Shown here one piece after another: positions 25,440 through 34,353 of a DNA stretch of 36,834 nucleotides. The position numbers and the translations under genes were made by a program. The first letter of the stretch is position 1. Every line of letters starts with the position of its first letter. The notes below the pieces were generated by a model. The model had not been told where the DNA came from. It saw nothing but the letters and a program-made list of their open reading frames with translations, and made no database searches. Origin of the DNA: Roseobacter sp. GAI101 (lineage in GTDB: Bacteria > Pseudomonadota > Alphaproteobacteria > Rhodobacterales > Rhodobacteraceae); assembly GCF_000156335.1 (NCBI RefSeq), contig NZ_DS999213.1, positions 1-36,834 of the forward strand, given 5' to 3'.

Positions 25440-26407
25440 CCACACTCAAAAACCACAAGTGGTTGAACGGCTGCAAATCCCTTGGTCTTACTGAACTTCA
25501 TGGCATGATTGAAGTTGGCCATGCAGTCTGATGGATCAATATTTTTGAGATTAAGCTGTTCAAATGTTTTGCGCACAAACTGGACCGACAAAATTGGCGT
25601 TGGTTCTTTGTGACCTGTCGCCGTATTCAGCATTTCGCATTCACACGTCACATAAACCTCTTCCAGCGGTAGCATCTGGAACATATCCCCTGCCACTTTC
25701 AAAGCCACGCTGGCGACGTAATCTTGATACAGCTCATTAAACTCCCCAACCGGCATTTTTGTCTGGGAAAGTTTGCCACTGGCAAGTTGCTTGCGCCTGA
25801 AATTCGGCACAACTTCATCGCTATGCACAGACGGCATGGCATGAACAACCCCGTCTCTAATGGCAAAATGCACAGACGAGCCAATCAATTCCTGATCAGT
25901 CAGCGTCTGAAACTCGGTCAAGACTTCCTTGATTGCGTTCTCATCTCCATCAACCAAACGTTTGGCTAGACTGCGGTCGTTTTCCCAATCGGATAACGCG
26001 GCGTCATAGTCTTTCATGGCTTGGTCATTAATTGCGCGGTCTTTGTCCGGGGCAGATTGTAGCTCTTGCTCAAGCGCTGCTTTTTTCTTGGTAGATCCAC
26101 CTGATAGAAAGTCGAACATTTTGGGCTCGAAACTTGCGAGCGCCTGAGATGCAGTATCTGTATGCTTGGTTTGTAGGACGGGCTGCCTTGGTTGCGGCTT
26201 GGCAAGCATTTGATGCCAATCAATATGATCCGTTAAATTGGTATGAATCGAGAGCAGTTCATCGAGATAGGTTTCCCAACTAACAACAGCATCATTGGCC
26301 TCTTCCGAGATCTGCTGCTTAACCGTCGCCTTGTGGCGTCTTTGCGCATCTCTATCCATTCGACGCGCAGTCGCAGCAACCGTGCGCATTGTTCCCTTCC
26401 ACCCCAT
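25436..26407 (-). CDS. Unknown 323-residue cytosolic protein
   Basis: The protein starts with a basic helix (TVAATARRMDRDAQRRHKAT) followed by a long helical part, then an alpha/beta C-terminal domain (EEVYVTCECEMLNTATGHKE, then PILSVQFVRKTFEQLNLKNI). I do not recognise a family or catalytic motif. AGGAGA precedes the ATG. It is upstream of no same-strand partner closer than 120 bp on the right (the metallopeptidase gene) and may share its transcript. Confidence 0.62.
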   Translation of the reverse strand: MGWKGTMRTVAATARRMDRDAQRRHKATVKQQISEEANDAVVSWETYLDELLSIHTNLTDHIDWHQMLAKPQPRQPVLQTKHTDTASQALASFEPKMFDFLSGGSTKKKAALEQELQSAPDKDRAINDQAMKDYDAALSDWENDRSLAKRLVDGDENAIKEVLTEFQTLTDQELIGSSVHFAIRDGVVHAMPSVHSDEVVPNFRRKQLASGKLSQTKMPVGEFNELYQDYVASVALKVAGDMFQMLPLEEVYVTCECEMLNTATGHKEPTPILSVQFVRKTFEQLNLKNIDPSDCMANFNHAMKFSKTKGFAAVQPLVVFECG

Positions 26408-26529
26408 ACCTTCTCCTAAAACCAGTTTAACAAGCTTACCAGTTCAATATGGCACTCGGATGAGTTGTGGCCAAGGTAAACTACTCACCTACTCACAATC
26501 TGTGGTTTCGTCTGCCATGGATCAGTCGA

Positions 26530-27540
26530 TTAAGAGTGATCGGCCTTGAGTTGCTCATTGATCACGACCAATTCAGCCCATTGCTTTGCGCCGACCGTTT
26601 GAAGGCTTTCAAACGCATCAACATCACCAATTTTTGCGATTTGAACATCTTGAAAAAAAGCACCGGCTTCACCCAGATCCTGTCTAATGCTTTGTGCGCC
26701 CGCAACGCGTGCCAGATTAACCGCATCAAAAAACGCCGGAATAACGACCTCTCGGTTGAAAGCACTTTGTTCAGCGTCAGATGGCAAATCTGCCGGATCA
26801 ATCGCATCAGCGCCGTTTAAGATGGCTTTACGCTGTGCGGGGATTAAAGGCATTTCCATCACATGCCCTAGCAGTTGAAAGATGCGTGTCGCGGCCTTTG
26901 GATGCGACGATTGAGCTTGCTCCACTAATTTTGCGTCTTCGCGCTCGATTAGCATCATCATGGCGGATATCGCGGCTATCCTTGCCCTCAAGCTTGGCCA
27001 TTCATCCGTAGAGTAAGCATCAAGCACTAGTTCAGCGCCATCGTGGTCAGCTTGCAGTTCTAGACATTGCTCGATCAAAAACTGAGGGGCATCGCCAAAA
27101 TTTTTCACCCGCTCAGAACTGATCGACCCGCGAGAGGCGAGCGAAAAGGCTTTACCGCGTTCAGTCTCGCTGATGATCGAACTACCGATCAGATCAAAGT
27201 GGCCCAGCTCGAAATGCTGCATCTCATGGAAAATCAGCCAAACCAGAGAGACATGGATTGCATCCACCTTGTCAGCAACTAATGGCAGGCTGACGCCCTC
27301 CGTGAAATCCTCATCACTAAAAGCATCACCCCAGAGTCTTTCTAGCATTGGAACAACGCCACCTCCGACGCGGATGGCGAAACCACCACCTTCTAGCTCG
27401 GCCAGCGCCCAGAAATCGGCATCGCTGTGAAGGTCTAGCTCAGGAACACGAGGGAAAGGTTGGCCCATGAGTTCGGCGTATTGGGCGAGCGCTGACGTAA
27501 GAGCGGCCTGCAATGCTACAGTTGTAGGTTTTGCAGGCAT
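26530..27540 (-). CDS. HExxH metallopeptidase-like protein
   Basis: This 336-residue protein has the gluzincin zinc site: His105-Glu-Met-Gln-His109 (LIFHEMQHFELGH) and a downstream Glu161 in CLELQADHDGAE. Two histidines and the later glutamate would bind zinc, with Glu106 as general base. There is no signal peptide, so it acts inside the cell, like the phage-exclusion protease Lit or ImmA-type proteases. It resembles neither strongly. It lies 57 bp downstream of the DUF2235 gene on the same strand and may be co-transcribed. Substrate unknown. Confidence 0.75.
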   Translation of the reverse strand: MPAKPTTVALQAALTSALAQYAELMGQPFPRVPELDLHSDADFWALAELEGGGFAIRVGGGVVPMLERLWGDAFSDEDFTEGVSLPLVADKVDAIHVSLVWLIFHEMQHFELGHFDLIGSSIISETERGKAFSLASRGSISSERVKNFGDAPQFLIEQCLELQADHDGAELVLDAYSTDEWPSLRARIAAISAMMMLIEREDAKLVEQAQSSHPKAATRIFQLLGHVMEMPLIPAQRKAILNGADAIDPADLPSDAEQSAFNREVVIPAFFDAVNLARVAGAQSIRQDLGEAGAFFQDVQIAKIGDVDAFESLQTVGAKQWAELVVINEQLKADHS

Positions 27541-27597
27541 TGCACTTCAATCAATCTAATCTCGCTCATATCGCTTTGAGCTAGCTTGACGCTCATC

Positions 27598-28764
27598 TCA
27601 GGCACCAACAGGCGTACCATCAACCGCCAAAACTGAACGCTTTTGCTCTTCCAAGATCACTCTTTTCCGCTTTGCCCACTCGGCTAAATTCTTAGGCCTG
27701 TACCTAACGTCTTCTTGCCACCGCGCAAAAACGGATGAATCGATGGTTTCATTGACTGTCGAATGTGTTTCGCCCTCTTTATCGTCCCAAGGATTAGCGC
27801 CGATCTTCCGAAAGTTCCGCCCGTAGATTTTCGAATACATACCTTTCAAAAAAGCAGCGTATGAATCATTGATGGTCGCTTTGTGAATATTTCCATCCAA
27901 TGAAATATCATAGCGCAACTCCAACCCTAGCCCCTTCGCCTTGTCAGCCAGCCATTGAAGCGACGGCTGGCCAAGAAGATCGTTCGTATAGCCACCACCA
28001 ATATTGGCATGTGCTCCGACAAACCATCGTTGCTCAACAGAACTTAAAGGCCTTGGCTTCGCCTTAATCCCTTGGCGAACAGTCCATAGTGTTGCCTCAA
28101 ACGGTGGGCGATGCTCATCTATCGCCATCGCATGAAAACCATGCTCAATCGGAACGCGTAGGCCTGTATGATGCCAATTGAACGTTGAACGACTAATGCC
28201 AGTAATATTGAGCCTGGGTATTCCTAATGCGCCAACTGTATCCCACACGCCGACCATCTTAATCTTAACGCAGCGGGCATATTTGACCATCCATCGCTCC
28301 AGATCAGAATGATCATCGCATGCGCCCTGATTGACCTCAGCATTGAGTTTCCAGATGGTTTTTTCTTCCGCAGTCTCGTAACGCTTAAACATCTGCGGCA
28401 CACTCAACGGTGATCCCGGCTGAAGAAGCCCATATTTTGTGATAAATCCGGCCAGGCTACGCGCAGTAAATGCGCCTCGGCTGAATCCGAAGATGAAAAT
28501 GTCATCCCCATCATCATAGTTGTCGATAAGCCACTCATAGGCTTCGGTAACGTTTGCGCTGACGCCATCACCAAACGTACCGCCTTTGAACCCAGAGGGG
28601 CCGGGATCGTAATAATGAAGCTGGCGCGTGCCATCGCTAGCTATGGGTGCGCATAACGACCTCAACCGCCAGACGTTCGTGTTGTCGCCGGGTTCATTCC
28701 AAGTACCGTCGAGAAAGATCGCAAGTCTCTTGTGTGATGTCGCTTTAGCTGCAGAGTAGGTCAT
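27598..28764 (-). CDS. DUF2235 alpha/beta-hydrolase (Tle1-like)
   Basis: This 388-residue protein belongs to the DUF2235 family, which includes the phospholipase effectors of type VI secretion (Tle1) and uncharacterised enzymes. It opens with the conserved LAIFLDGTWNEPGDNTNV. The nucleophile is Ser95 in FGFSRGAFTARSLAGF, and KIKMVGVWDTVGALG with an Asp follows. No secretion signal, PAAR, or type VI gene is near, so an effector role is not supported. It is preceded by a 183-bp AT-rich gap that could hold its promoter. A role in defence by membrane-lipid attack is speculative. Confidence 0.85.
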   Translation of the reverse strand: MTYSAAKATSHKRLAIFLDGTWNEPGDNTNVWRLRSLCAPIASDGTRQLHYYDPGPSGFKGGTFGDGVSANVTEAYEWLIDNYDDGDDIFIFGFSRGAFTARSLAGFITKYGLLQPGSPLSVPQMFKRYETAEEKTIWKLNAEVNQGACDDHSDLERWMVKYARCVKIKMVGVWDTVGALGIPRLNITGISRSTFNWHHTGLRVPIEHGFHAMAIDEHRPPFEATLWTVRQGIKAKPRPLSSVEQRWFVGAHANIGGGYTNDLLGQPSLQWLADKAKGLGLELRYDISLDGNIHKATINDSYAAFLKGMYSKIYGRNFRKIGANPWDDKEGETHSTVNETIDSSVFARWQEDVRYRPKNLAEWAKRKRVILEEQKRSVLAVDGTPVGA

Positions 28765-28947
28765 TATTTATAGTCGCCTTATTCTGTCTTTGATTCATTT
28801 ATTATAAAAATATTAGTCAGCTATAAGTCTTCAAAATATAAGTGACTACTTGATTTTGGTGATTGCGGTGATCAAATAAGAGCCTAAGAATCTTCAGTCT
28901 GTTGTATGCATTAAAACCACCAAAGAGTTAGTTGCATAGATTGAAGC

Positions 28948-31257
28948 CTAGAGGAGGATATTGAGCTGTCCTTTGGCATAGCGATCAACGACTGTGATTG
29001 TTTCCTTGCAAGCCAAACTAATGTCATTTGGTGGTGGAGTTTCATCATAGTAAGTTCCGTGACAAAGTGAATTGATCATAACGCTCTTAAGGCTTATGTT
29101 TTCTTCACCAGCGAGATGTTGAATGAAGATTGTTAAGCTTTCTGACTTGTCTGGGCAACAGAACCTACCAACCGCTTCAAGTACAGAACGGATAGCATTT
29201 CCAGTGCTATAATTTGGTTCAGCACCATTAGCCACTTGTTGAACATGCTTAAGTTGCTCTTGAAATGGCGCAATATATTTGTTTGTTTTTGCCATCTTAT
29301 GAACATCCATGTCTGGGAAAAGCGTAAAGGCTGCTTCGCCTTTGACAACTCTATTTGTCAAAGAAATATTAAAAAAATAGCTACTATGAGTTAGGATAAG
29401 TAGCCGTGGACGGATATATTTATTCCCATCAATAAAGTTTGGGTTTATTGAAATTTCACCTAATTTTGAGATGCTCATATTTTTCAATGTTTGAGCAATC
29501 GAAAATACAAAGTCATAGGACATTGATGTCACAGGATCATCAAATACAAAATATAAATTTGCATAATCACTATTCGCAGTAACCTTTCGGTGTGAGCAAG
29601 CAATGAAGTAACAGAATGCTATTGCGGTTTTCTCCCCATCACTTAATGTTCGATGCGGTCCACGATCCATTTCACGATCCTTGTGCTTTAGGACAAAGCC
29701 ATCTTTATCAAAGACGTATTTGTCACCAAAAAAATCTCGGAGCAAAAGTTCAAAGGTTTCAGCGACTCTACTACGGGCCTCTTTCGAGGGACTTGATTTT
29801 TCAAGTTGTTGGAGGCTGGCGATTGCGTCCGACGACGCCTTTTGCAGTGTACGTAAATTCTCTATGCTATCCCAGTTCGAGGTGGCAAATTCACGCTCGA
29901 ACGCTGAACACGCGTTTCGCTGCAACAGCTTACGCTCATCATCAGACTTCTCAATAGCCTTATTGAGATTTATGACCTTGATATTATTTTCTTCGATGAT
30001 CGTGTTGAGATCCTGTAGTCGTTCTAAGAATTTTTGATCTGAAAAATTATTAGAGACTGTAAGGTTGCTGGCCTTATTTTCGACCACTAGCTTTAGCTTT
30101 GAGATTGTCTCTGAAAGAGCATACAAGGGATCCTCGTGATTTTCGAGGTCAATATATTTTTGAGATGTTAGGTATAGCTTCAGATCATCGAACCTAGACC
30201 TTTGCCTCATCAAATCATTATCCAATTTTTCAATTTCTTTGGAGAATACATTTAAAATGCTGTAATGTTGGCGTAATTCTGACTTATGTTTTTCTTCCGC
30301 ATCATTAAAATACTGAATGTATGCATCTACTACAGACTTTGGCTCGGGGTTTGTCAAATCCTGTTCGCAAAAGGGACACTCTGCGCTGTGCTTATTCTCA
30401 ATAATTTTGATCCCAATCTCAAAAAAACTATGGTGGGCATCAATCTTATTCTTGATGGATGCGGCAACGCTAGAGGCAGACGTTATCTTGGATACTACCG
30501 CTTCTAACTCGACAAGGTTCAATTCATTGCCATTTAAAATAGAAGCCTTAATAGGATATAGTGGTTCTGCTGGTATTGACTTTAAGGCATCTAAGTCCTT
30601 GAGGATGTCTTTGAATTTTCCGAGCAACTCATTGGGATTTTCTACGAAACTCTCAAGAAGGCTTGGAAAGCTAAGCTTTTTGTAGTCGCCAAGTTGCTTG
30701 TTTATGCCCGCCTTGAGGTTAAGCTCGTCAGATTTTTCCTGTTCGAATTTATCGTTTAATTTTTTATATTCCGTATTTATATTTATACTTGTTAAATTAG
30801 CCGTGTCTTGTGCGTCTTTTAACTTTATGTTGTCGCTATCAATTGAAATTACGTTTTCAATTTTTCCGTCAAGTTTGTACTCTTTCTCTCTTAATTCTTC
30901 CTGAACAAAATCTTCTGAAAAAACATGAAATATTGTATCGTTTGTTTGTGCAATGAAAGTGTCATCAATCTTATTCAGAGTCATAGCACCCAAGATCTTT
31001 GATCCACATGAGAAAGAAAACTGACCTTTGCCATCCTTTGATTCATCAGAGACAAGATTTCTTGGAGCATTAATTACATCAACACCACCACCATATAGGT
31101 CCAAACATCTAAAGGCACGCGATATGAAGGATTTACCCGTGCCATTTCTTGCAAAAATAAGGTTCTGGGATTCTTTGGTTAACTCACCATCAAAGGTAAA
31201 TACTGGACCTAAAAATCTGGCGGAGATCAAAAATGGCGGTTTCGGTAATGAGCTCAT
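28948..31257 (-). CDS. AAA_13 ATPase with zinc hook, RloC-like anticodon nuclease candidate
   Basis: This 769-residue protein has a split ABC-type ATPase with Walker A ARNGTGKS (36-43), signature LSDGEKT (538-544) and Walker B FVFDDP (Asp573-Asp574). Long coiled coils flank a Rad50-type hook Cys294-Pro-Phe-Cys297. After the ATPase, Arg690 and Glu694 (IRSVLE) and His733 (NSLCHG) match the order and Arg-x3-Glu spacing of the catalytic triad reported for PrrC and RloC tRNA anticodon nucleases. RloC is a zinc-hook protein of about this length. Start 31257 has AAGAAG upstream. Nuclease activity and target tRNA are inferred, not shown. Confidence 0.8.
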   Translation of the reverse strand: MSSLPKPPFLISARFLGPVFTFDGELTKESQNLIFARNGTGKSFISRAFRCLDLYGGGVDVINAPRNLVSDESKDGKGQFSFSCGSKILGAMTLNKIDDTFIAQTNDTIFHVFSEDFVQEELREKEYKLDGKIENVISIDSDNIKLKDAQDTANLTSININTEYKKLNDKFEQEKSDELNLKAGINKQLGDYKKLSFPSLLESFVENPNELLGKFKDILKDLDALKSIPAEPLYPIKASILNGNELNLVELEAVVSKITSASSVAASIKNKIDAHHSFFEIGIKIIENKHSAECPFCEQDLTNPEPKSVVDAYIQYFNDAEEKHKSELRQHYSILNVFSKEIEKLDNDLMRQRSRFDDLKLYLTSQKYIDLENHEDPLYALSETISKLKLVVENKASNLTVSNNFSDQKFLERLQDLNTIIEENNIKVINLNKAIEKSDDERKLLQRNACSAFEREFATSNWDSIENLRTLQKASSDAIASLQQLEKSSPSKEARSRVAETFELLLRDFFGDKYVFDKDGFVLKHKDREMDRGPHRTLSDGEKTAIAFCYFIACSHRKVTANSDYANLYFVFDDPVTSMSYDFVFSIAQTLKNMSISKLGEISINPNFIDGNKYIRPRLLILTHSSYFFNISLTNRVVKGEAAFTLFPDMDVHKMAKTNKYIAPFQEQLKHVQQVANGAEPNYSTGNAIRSVLEAVGRFCCPDKSESLTIFIQHLAGEENISLKSVMINSLCHGTYYDETPPPNDISLACKETITVVDRYAKGQLNILL

Positions 31258-31324
31258 GATAACTTCTTTTGCCAGAATTAAAATTCTCTTATGACTAACA
31301 TACTCACAGTGCTTTGTCGCAAGA

Positions 31325-31347
31325 AAACACACGTTCAAGGTGTGTTT
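31325..31347. promoter_or_regulatory. Hairpin upstream of the RloC-like gene
   Basis: AAACACAC (31325-31332) and GTGTGTTT (31340-31347) form a perfect 8-bp stem with a 7-nt loop, about 70 bp upstream of the ATPase start. It could be an operator, or the right-hand end of the hairpin-rich region. Confidence 0.35.
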
Positions 31348-31523
31348 ATTTTGCGCGGTTGTTTCAAGTTAAGCCAAAGTAAAGATGTGGTTCTTCGTTT
31401 GGTCTATGCCCCTCATGCGACAGAAAAATCCGATCATATCGCAACCACCAGCTGTAGGCCAATGACCCGATATTGCAGCGCCAAAATAATCTAAAATCTG
31501 GGTTGGGGTTAATCGCAAGATGT

Positions 31524-31540
31524 GTGTGGTAGTACCACAC
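31524..31540. promoter_or_regulatory. 17-bp perfect palindrome
   Basis: GTGTGGTAGTACCACAC has two perfect 8-bp arms around one base, which is the geometry of a dimeric repressor site more than of a hairpin. No adjacent regulator gene is obvious. Confidence 0.4.
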
Positions 31541-31550
31541 CTCTTGAAAA

Positions 31551-32390
31551 GGGGGATGCTGCGCTCCCCCGTTCTATCCCCCAAGCGATTGGTCATGAAG
31601 CGGCGTTGAGCCTTTCCATGACCATGCAAACATACCGGTGTTTGATCCCTCACAAGGAGATTGCGCTCTCCCTGTACCCATCGCCTTAGGGTGCGTTCCT
31701 GCCCCTAAGGACCCAGACCATGCCATGGAGGCCAACCCTGCGCAGATTGGATATGCGTCAGCTTGTCAAAGCTGAACCTGACCAAAGGGCGTATCGCGGC
31801 CCCTTGTGACCAACTCGCAGGATTTGGAGATTTGACCTCTCCACCAGCACCAAACCATGAACAACCATTTGGCCGATTGATCCCCACCATCGGTTGCGCC
31901 CGCTGGACCGCAGCTTAGGGCTACTGCCCCCAGCGCAGGACAAAGGTGGGTCCTGACCATGCTCGGTTTGCTGCGCTGCACCTGCTGCGCGTGGCTCTGG
32001 TCCGGTGTAGTGCCCACACGCTTTTGTCCTTTGCACCCCCGTTCCTCGGCGGAGACCAGACAGTTGCATGCGCACCCGTCATACCCGAACATCTGGCCAG
32101 CCACATCGACATGAACGCCATCGCACGGGATTTGGCCTGTTATTACAGTCAGACCGAGATTGCTGGCCAATCCTTCATGTATCGGGCGGGGTAATGGATA
32201 TGGAACAAAAGCTATATCAATCCCAATTCGTCAACTGGCGACGTGTTGCACTTACAGTGCGTTACTGCTCAATCTGGCACAGCGACGCAGGAGCAGGTTT
32301 TCAAACTGTAGTTTCTTGTCCCTGCCATTATAACCATTTATGGCGGGTTGGTGGGAGGCCGAGGCACAATGACGACGGCTTCCTGAAAGA
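31551..32390. other. Hairpin-dense non-coding region
   Basis: About 840 bp without a credible gene but with a run of short inverted repeats: 31551-31570, 31591-31623, 31627-31644, 31656-31671, 31684-31710, 31758-31775, 31825-31843, 31873-31893, 31901-31935 and 31936-31955. Several have TGCGC or TGCGT in the loop. GGGGGAT at 31551-31557 can pair with either TCCCCC (31565-31570) or ATCCCCC (31576-31582), so two folds compete. It could be a large structured RNA, a replication or transfer locus, or plasmid backbone. GC content is higher than in the genes around it. Confidence 0.5.
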
Positions 32391-32395
32391 TTAAA

Positions 32396-32815
32396 CTAGG
32401 CTTCAAGGCGCGTATTTTCTTCGTCACTGTTCGTATCAACCGCATCGACTAAGAGAACTGTTGCGACGATGAGAATGGCACAGATGTAAACGATTTTTGC
32501 CGAAATCGGTGTGTTACCTAGGTACATTCCGGCAAAGATGTTCCCTAACAGGCCAGCAGTAGCAAGAGTTGGAGCCGCGACTGCAATCTTTGCGTTAAAC
32601 CCAACGCCCGCACAGACCATCCCAAGGGCGGAAAAGGACGCCCCAATCAGGATTGTTTTGAGTAATGGGCTGATTTTCAAAGCATATAGCCAGCTGAACG
32701 GTGGCAGGTTAGGCAAGAAAGCATCCTTACTTGCCAGAAAACCAGCCGTGAAAAATACCGCTGCCGCGATAGAAAACAAGAAAGCGCGAATAATATCTAT
32801 ATCTGGATAAGTCAT
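32396..32815 (-). CDS. Four-helix membrane protein, possibly SMR/DMT-like
   Basis: This 139-residue protein has about four hydrophobic segments (FLFSIAAAVFFTAGFLA, TILIGASFSALGMVCAG, IAVAAPTLATAGLLGNIFAG, IVYICAILIVATVLLV) and a polar, acidic C-terminus. Size and spacing resemble small multidrug-resistance/DMT proteins, but the family's membrane Glu is not in the usual place. ATG 32815 overlaps the upstream stop (ATGA), with GGGAGGAG about 10 nt before it, so it is translated with the acetyltransferase-like gene. Last gene of its unit. Confidence 0.6.
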   Translation of the reverse strand: MTYPDIDIIRAFLFSIAAAVFFTAGFLASKDAFLPNLPPFSWLYALKISPLLKTILIGASFSALGMVCAGVGFNAKIAVAAPTLATAGLLGNIFAGMYLGNTPISAKIVYICAILIVATVLLVDAVDTNSDEENTRLEA

Positions 32816-33411
32816 ACTGGAATCTCCTCCCAATCCTTTAAAATCCAGTCCCCAAATTCGATGAGATCGTTAGACGAGGCGACGAGCTTGTGAACGGCAA
32901 TAGTGCCTACGTGTTTCGGGTCACTCAGTAGAAAATGAGAATTGGAATGTTCTATTTTACCGCGAGTTCGCTCGGCATGGTAAAAACCGTTTCGGGTCAG
33001 TGCTTTTGCTGATCCGATATTTGGTTTTCCGTCGATTTCACAAATGATCGCTTCTGCCGATAGAGGTATTTTGGACTGATTTCGCGCAAAGCGAGTTGCC
33101 GCAGCTATCAACGGAGCTGCAACGCGCTTCGCTTTGCCGTTCGAGATCAGGCCGTGCACGGTTAGTGATCTACCTGCATCATTCAGCTTTTGGGAACATG
33201 ATAGACCTGCAACAACATCTTCTCCGATCAAGCCAAAGCTTACAATGTTGTCAGAGGCAAGAAGAGTTTCGCGGTTCCACTCATCAAGTGTTGGCGCCGA
33301 ATAGGCAAAAACGCTTGCATAGAGTGTTGAGAATTTTGCAGTGACCCAAGGGCACATACCTTGGACGGTGTTGGTGACAATTTCAACGGGGCCTTTGCGG
33401 TAAAGATTCAT
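32812..33411 (-). CDS. GNAT acetyltransferase-like protein
   Basis: This 199-residue protein ends with GSAKALTRNGFYHAERTRGK, close to the signature of the GNAT fold's last strands and acyl-CoA site (Asn...Ala...Gly-Phe). A middle strand (EDVVAGLSCSQKL) fits the fold. The classical R/Q-x2-G-x-G/A acyl-CoA loop is not evident, so it may be a divergent member or only fold-like. It is coupled to the following membrane protein by ATGA. Substrate unknown. Confidence 0.5.
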   Translation of the reverse strand: MNLYRKGPVEIVTNTVQGMCPWVTAKFSTLYASVFAYSAPTLDEWNRETLLASDNIVSFGLIGEDVVAGLSCSQKLNDAGRSLTVHGLISNGKAKRVAAPLIAAATRFARNQSKIPLSAEAIICEIDGKPNIGSAKALTRNGFYHAERTRGKIEHSNSHFLLSDPKHVGTIAVHKLVASSNDLIEFGDWILKDWEEIPV

Positions 33412-33729
33412 GTCTGTCTCCGAGCAGACGCACTTTCCCTAAGGGTATCGCGCGCAATTTATGGATGTGGCGAACTGTCAAATTTCATGGCGTTATCGGT
33501 CCATTCGAATTTGCTCAGTTTGAATGTGGTTGGAATTACGTAGATGATGGTTGTTGTAGTTTGCATCTGATTACTCTTGATCTTTCCGCGCTCACACACG
33601 AGCACGGGTAATGGTGGCGATATACGAAACCGTTCGCATCACGACTGCGCGATGCGTATAAACTAAGATCGGATTCGAGGCTAATGTGAGATTTATGTCA
33701 TCGCGACTTCAATAAGTAAACACTAAAAA
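33412..33729. other. Intergenic region with inverted repeats
   Basis: The 318-bp gap before the acetyltransferase-like gene holds a nested symmetry: TATACG (33621-33626) with CGTATA (33655-33660), and CGCATC (33635-33640) with GATGCG (33651-33656). Near 33718-33747 AAACAC/GTGTTT arms enclose ATCATGATGAT around the previous stop codon. These may be an operator and a terminator. Confidence 0.4.
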
Positions 33730-34353
33730 TCATGATGATTGGTGTTTTCTCATTTTTCGATTACTTGGCCTTTGACTAACTACAACCGAAATTGCTGTAA
33801 GCGGATTGACGGTCAGTTCAGGATCATACCTATCGGGGTCTATATCGGATGGCGCGGTGTTACCGGATGCGCGTAGCCAGTTTCTCAGGGCGTCATAAGC
33901 GGGCATATTAGCTTTCTTGAGGTGGCTTCTGACAAATCCACGACCAATACGGCTTTCATATTGATCCACGATATAATCAAGAATATTCCCCCAAGTTCCA
34001 TTGCGAGCGCTCCATGGCAGGCTTGCAGGTGCGGTTAGCTCCTCGTCGGATAGGAGAGTGTGCCCAAGTTCTTCAATTTGTCGTATCTTCATAAAGGCCT
34101 CGGCCACTGTGGCCATACGTTGTTCTTTAGAGACTTGATTGAAATCAAGCGATGCTGTCATCTGCTCTACGAGATGGTCTACCGCTGTTACCGGACATGG
34201 TACGCTGGGGTTCTTTTCCACAATAGGAAACGATACTGCCTTGCGCTTAACCGTTTTGTCAAGTAAATTCATGTTCTTACGAGACTGAGATTGATAAAAC
34301 CCCATGTGCTCTAAGTCGAAATCAGAAAGTTCCCGCTTTCCAGTATTGATCAT
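33730..34353 (-). CDS. Unknown protein coupled to the ROK-fold protein
   Basis: This 207-residue protein shows no family I recognise. A predicted helical C-terminal half (WGNILDYIVDQYESRIGRG, then FVRSHLKKANMPAYDALRNW) is basic and could bind DNA; a serine/arginine-rich tail ends the chain (SQRPSNRKMRKHQSS). Its ATG overlaps the ROK stop in ATGA, so the two are co-translated. If the ROK-fold protein is a sugar sensor, this could be the output partner, which is speculation. Confidence 0.6.
   Translation of the reverse strand: MINTGKRELSDFDLEHMGFYQSQSRKNMNLLDKTVKRKAVSFPIVEKNPSVPCPVTAVDHLVEQMTASLDFNQVSKEQRMATVAEAFMKIRQIEELGHTLLSDEELTAPASLPWSARNGTWGNILDYIVDQYESRIGRGFVRSHLKKANMPAYDALRNWLRASGNTAPSDIDPDRYDPELTVNPLTAISVVVSQRPSNRKMRKHQSS

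Noticed and set aside
29616..30685. Several plus-strand frames of 70-120 codons
   Set aside because: All are antisense to the AAA_13 ATPase, which has clear motifs along its whole length.
31766..32170. 134-codon minus-strand frame and an 82-codon plus-strand frame in the hairpin-rich region
   Set aside because: Neither has a ribosome site or family-like sequence, and their codons coincide with the inverted repeats.
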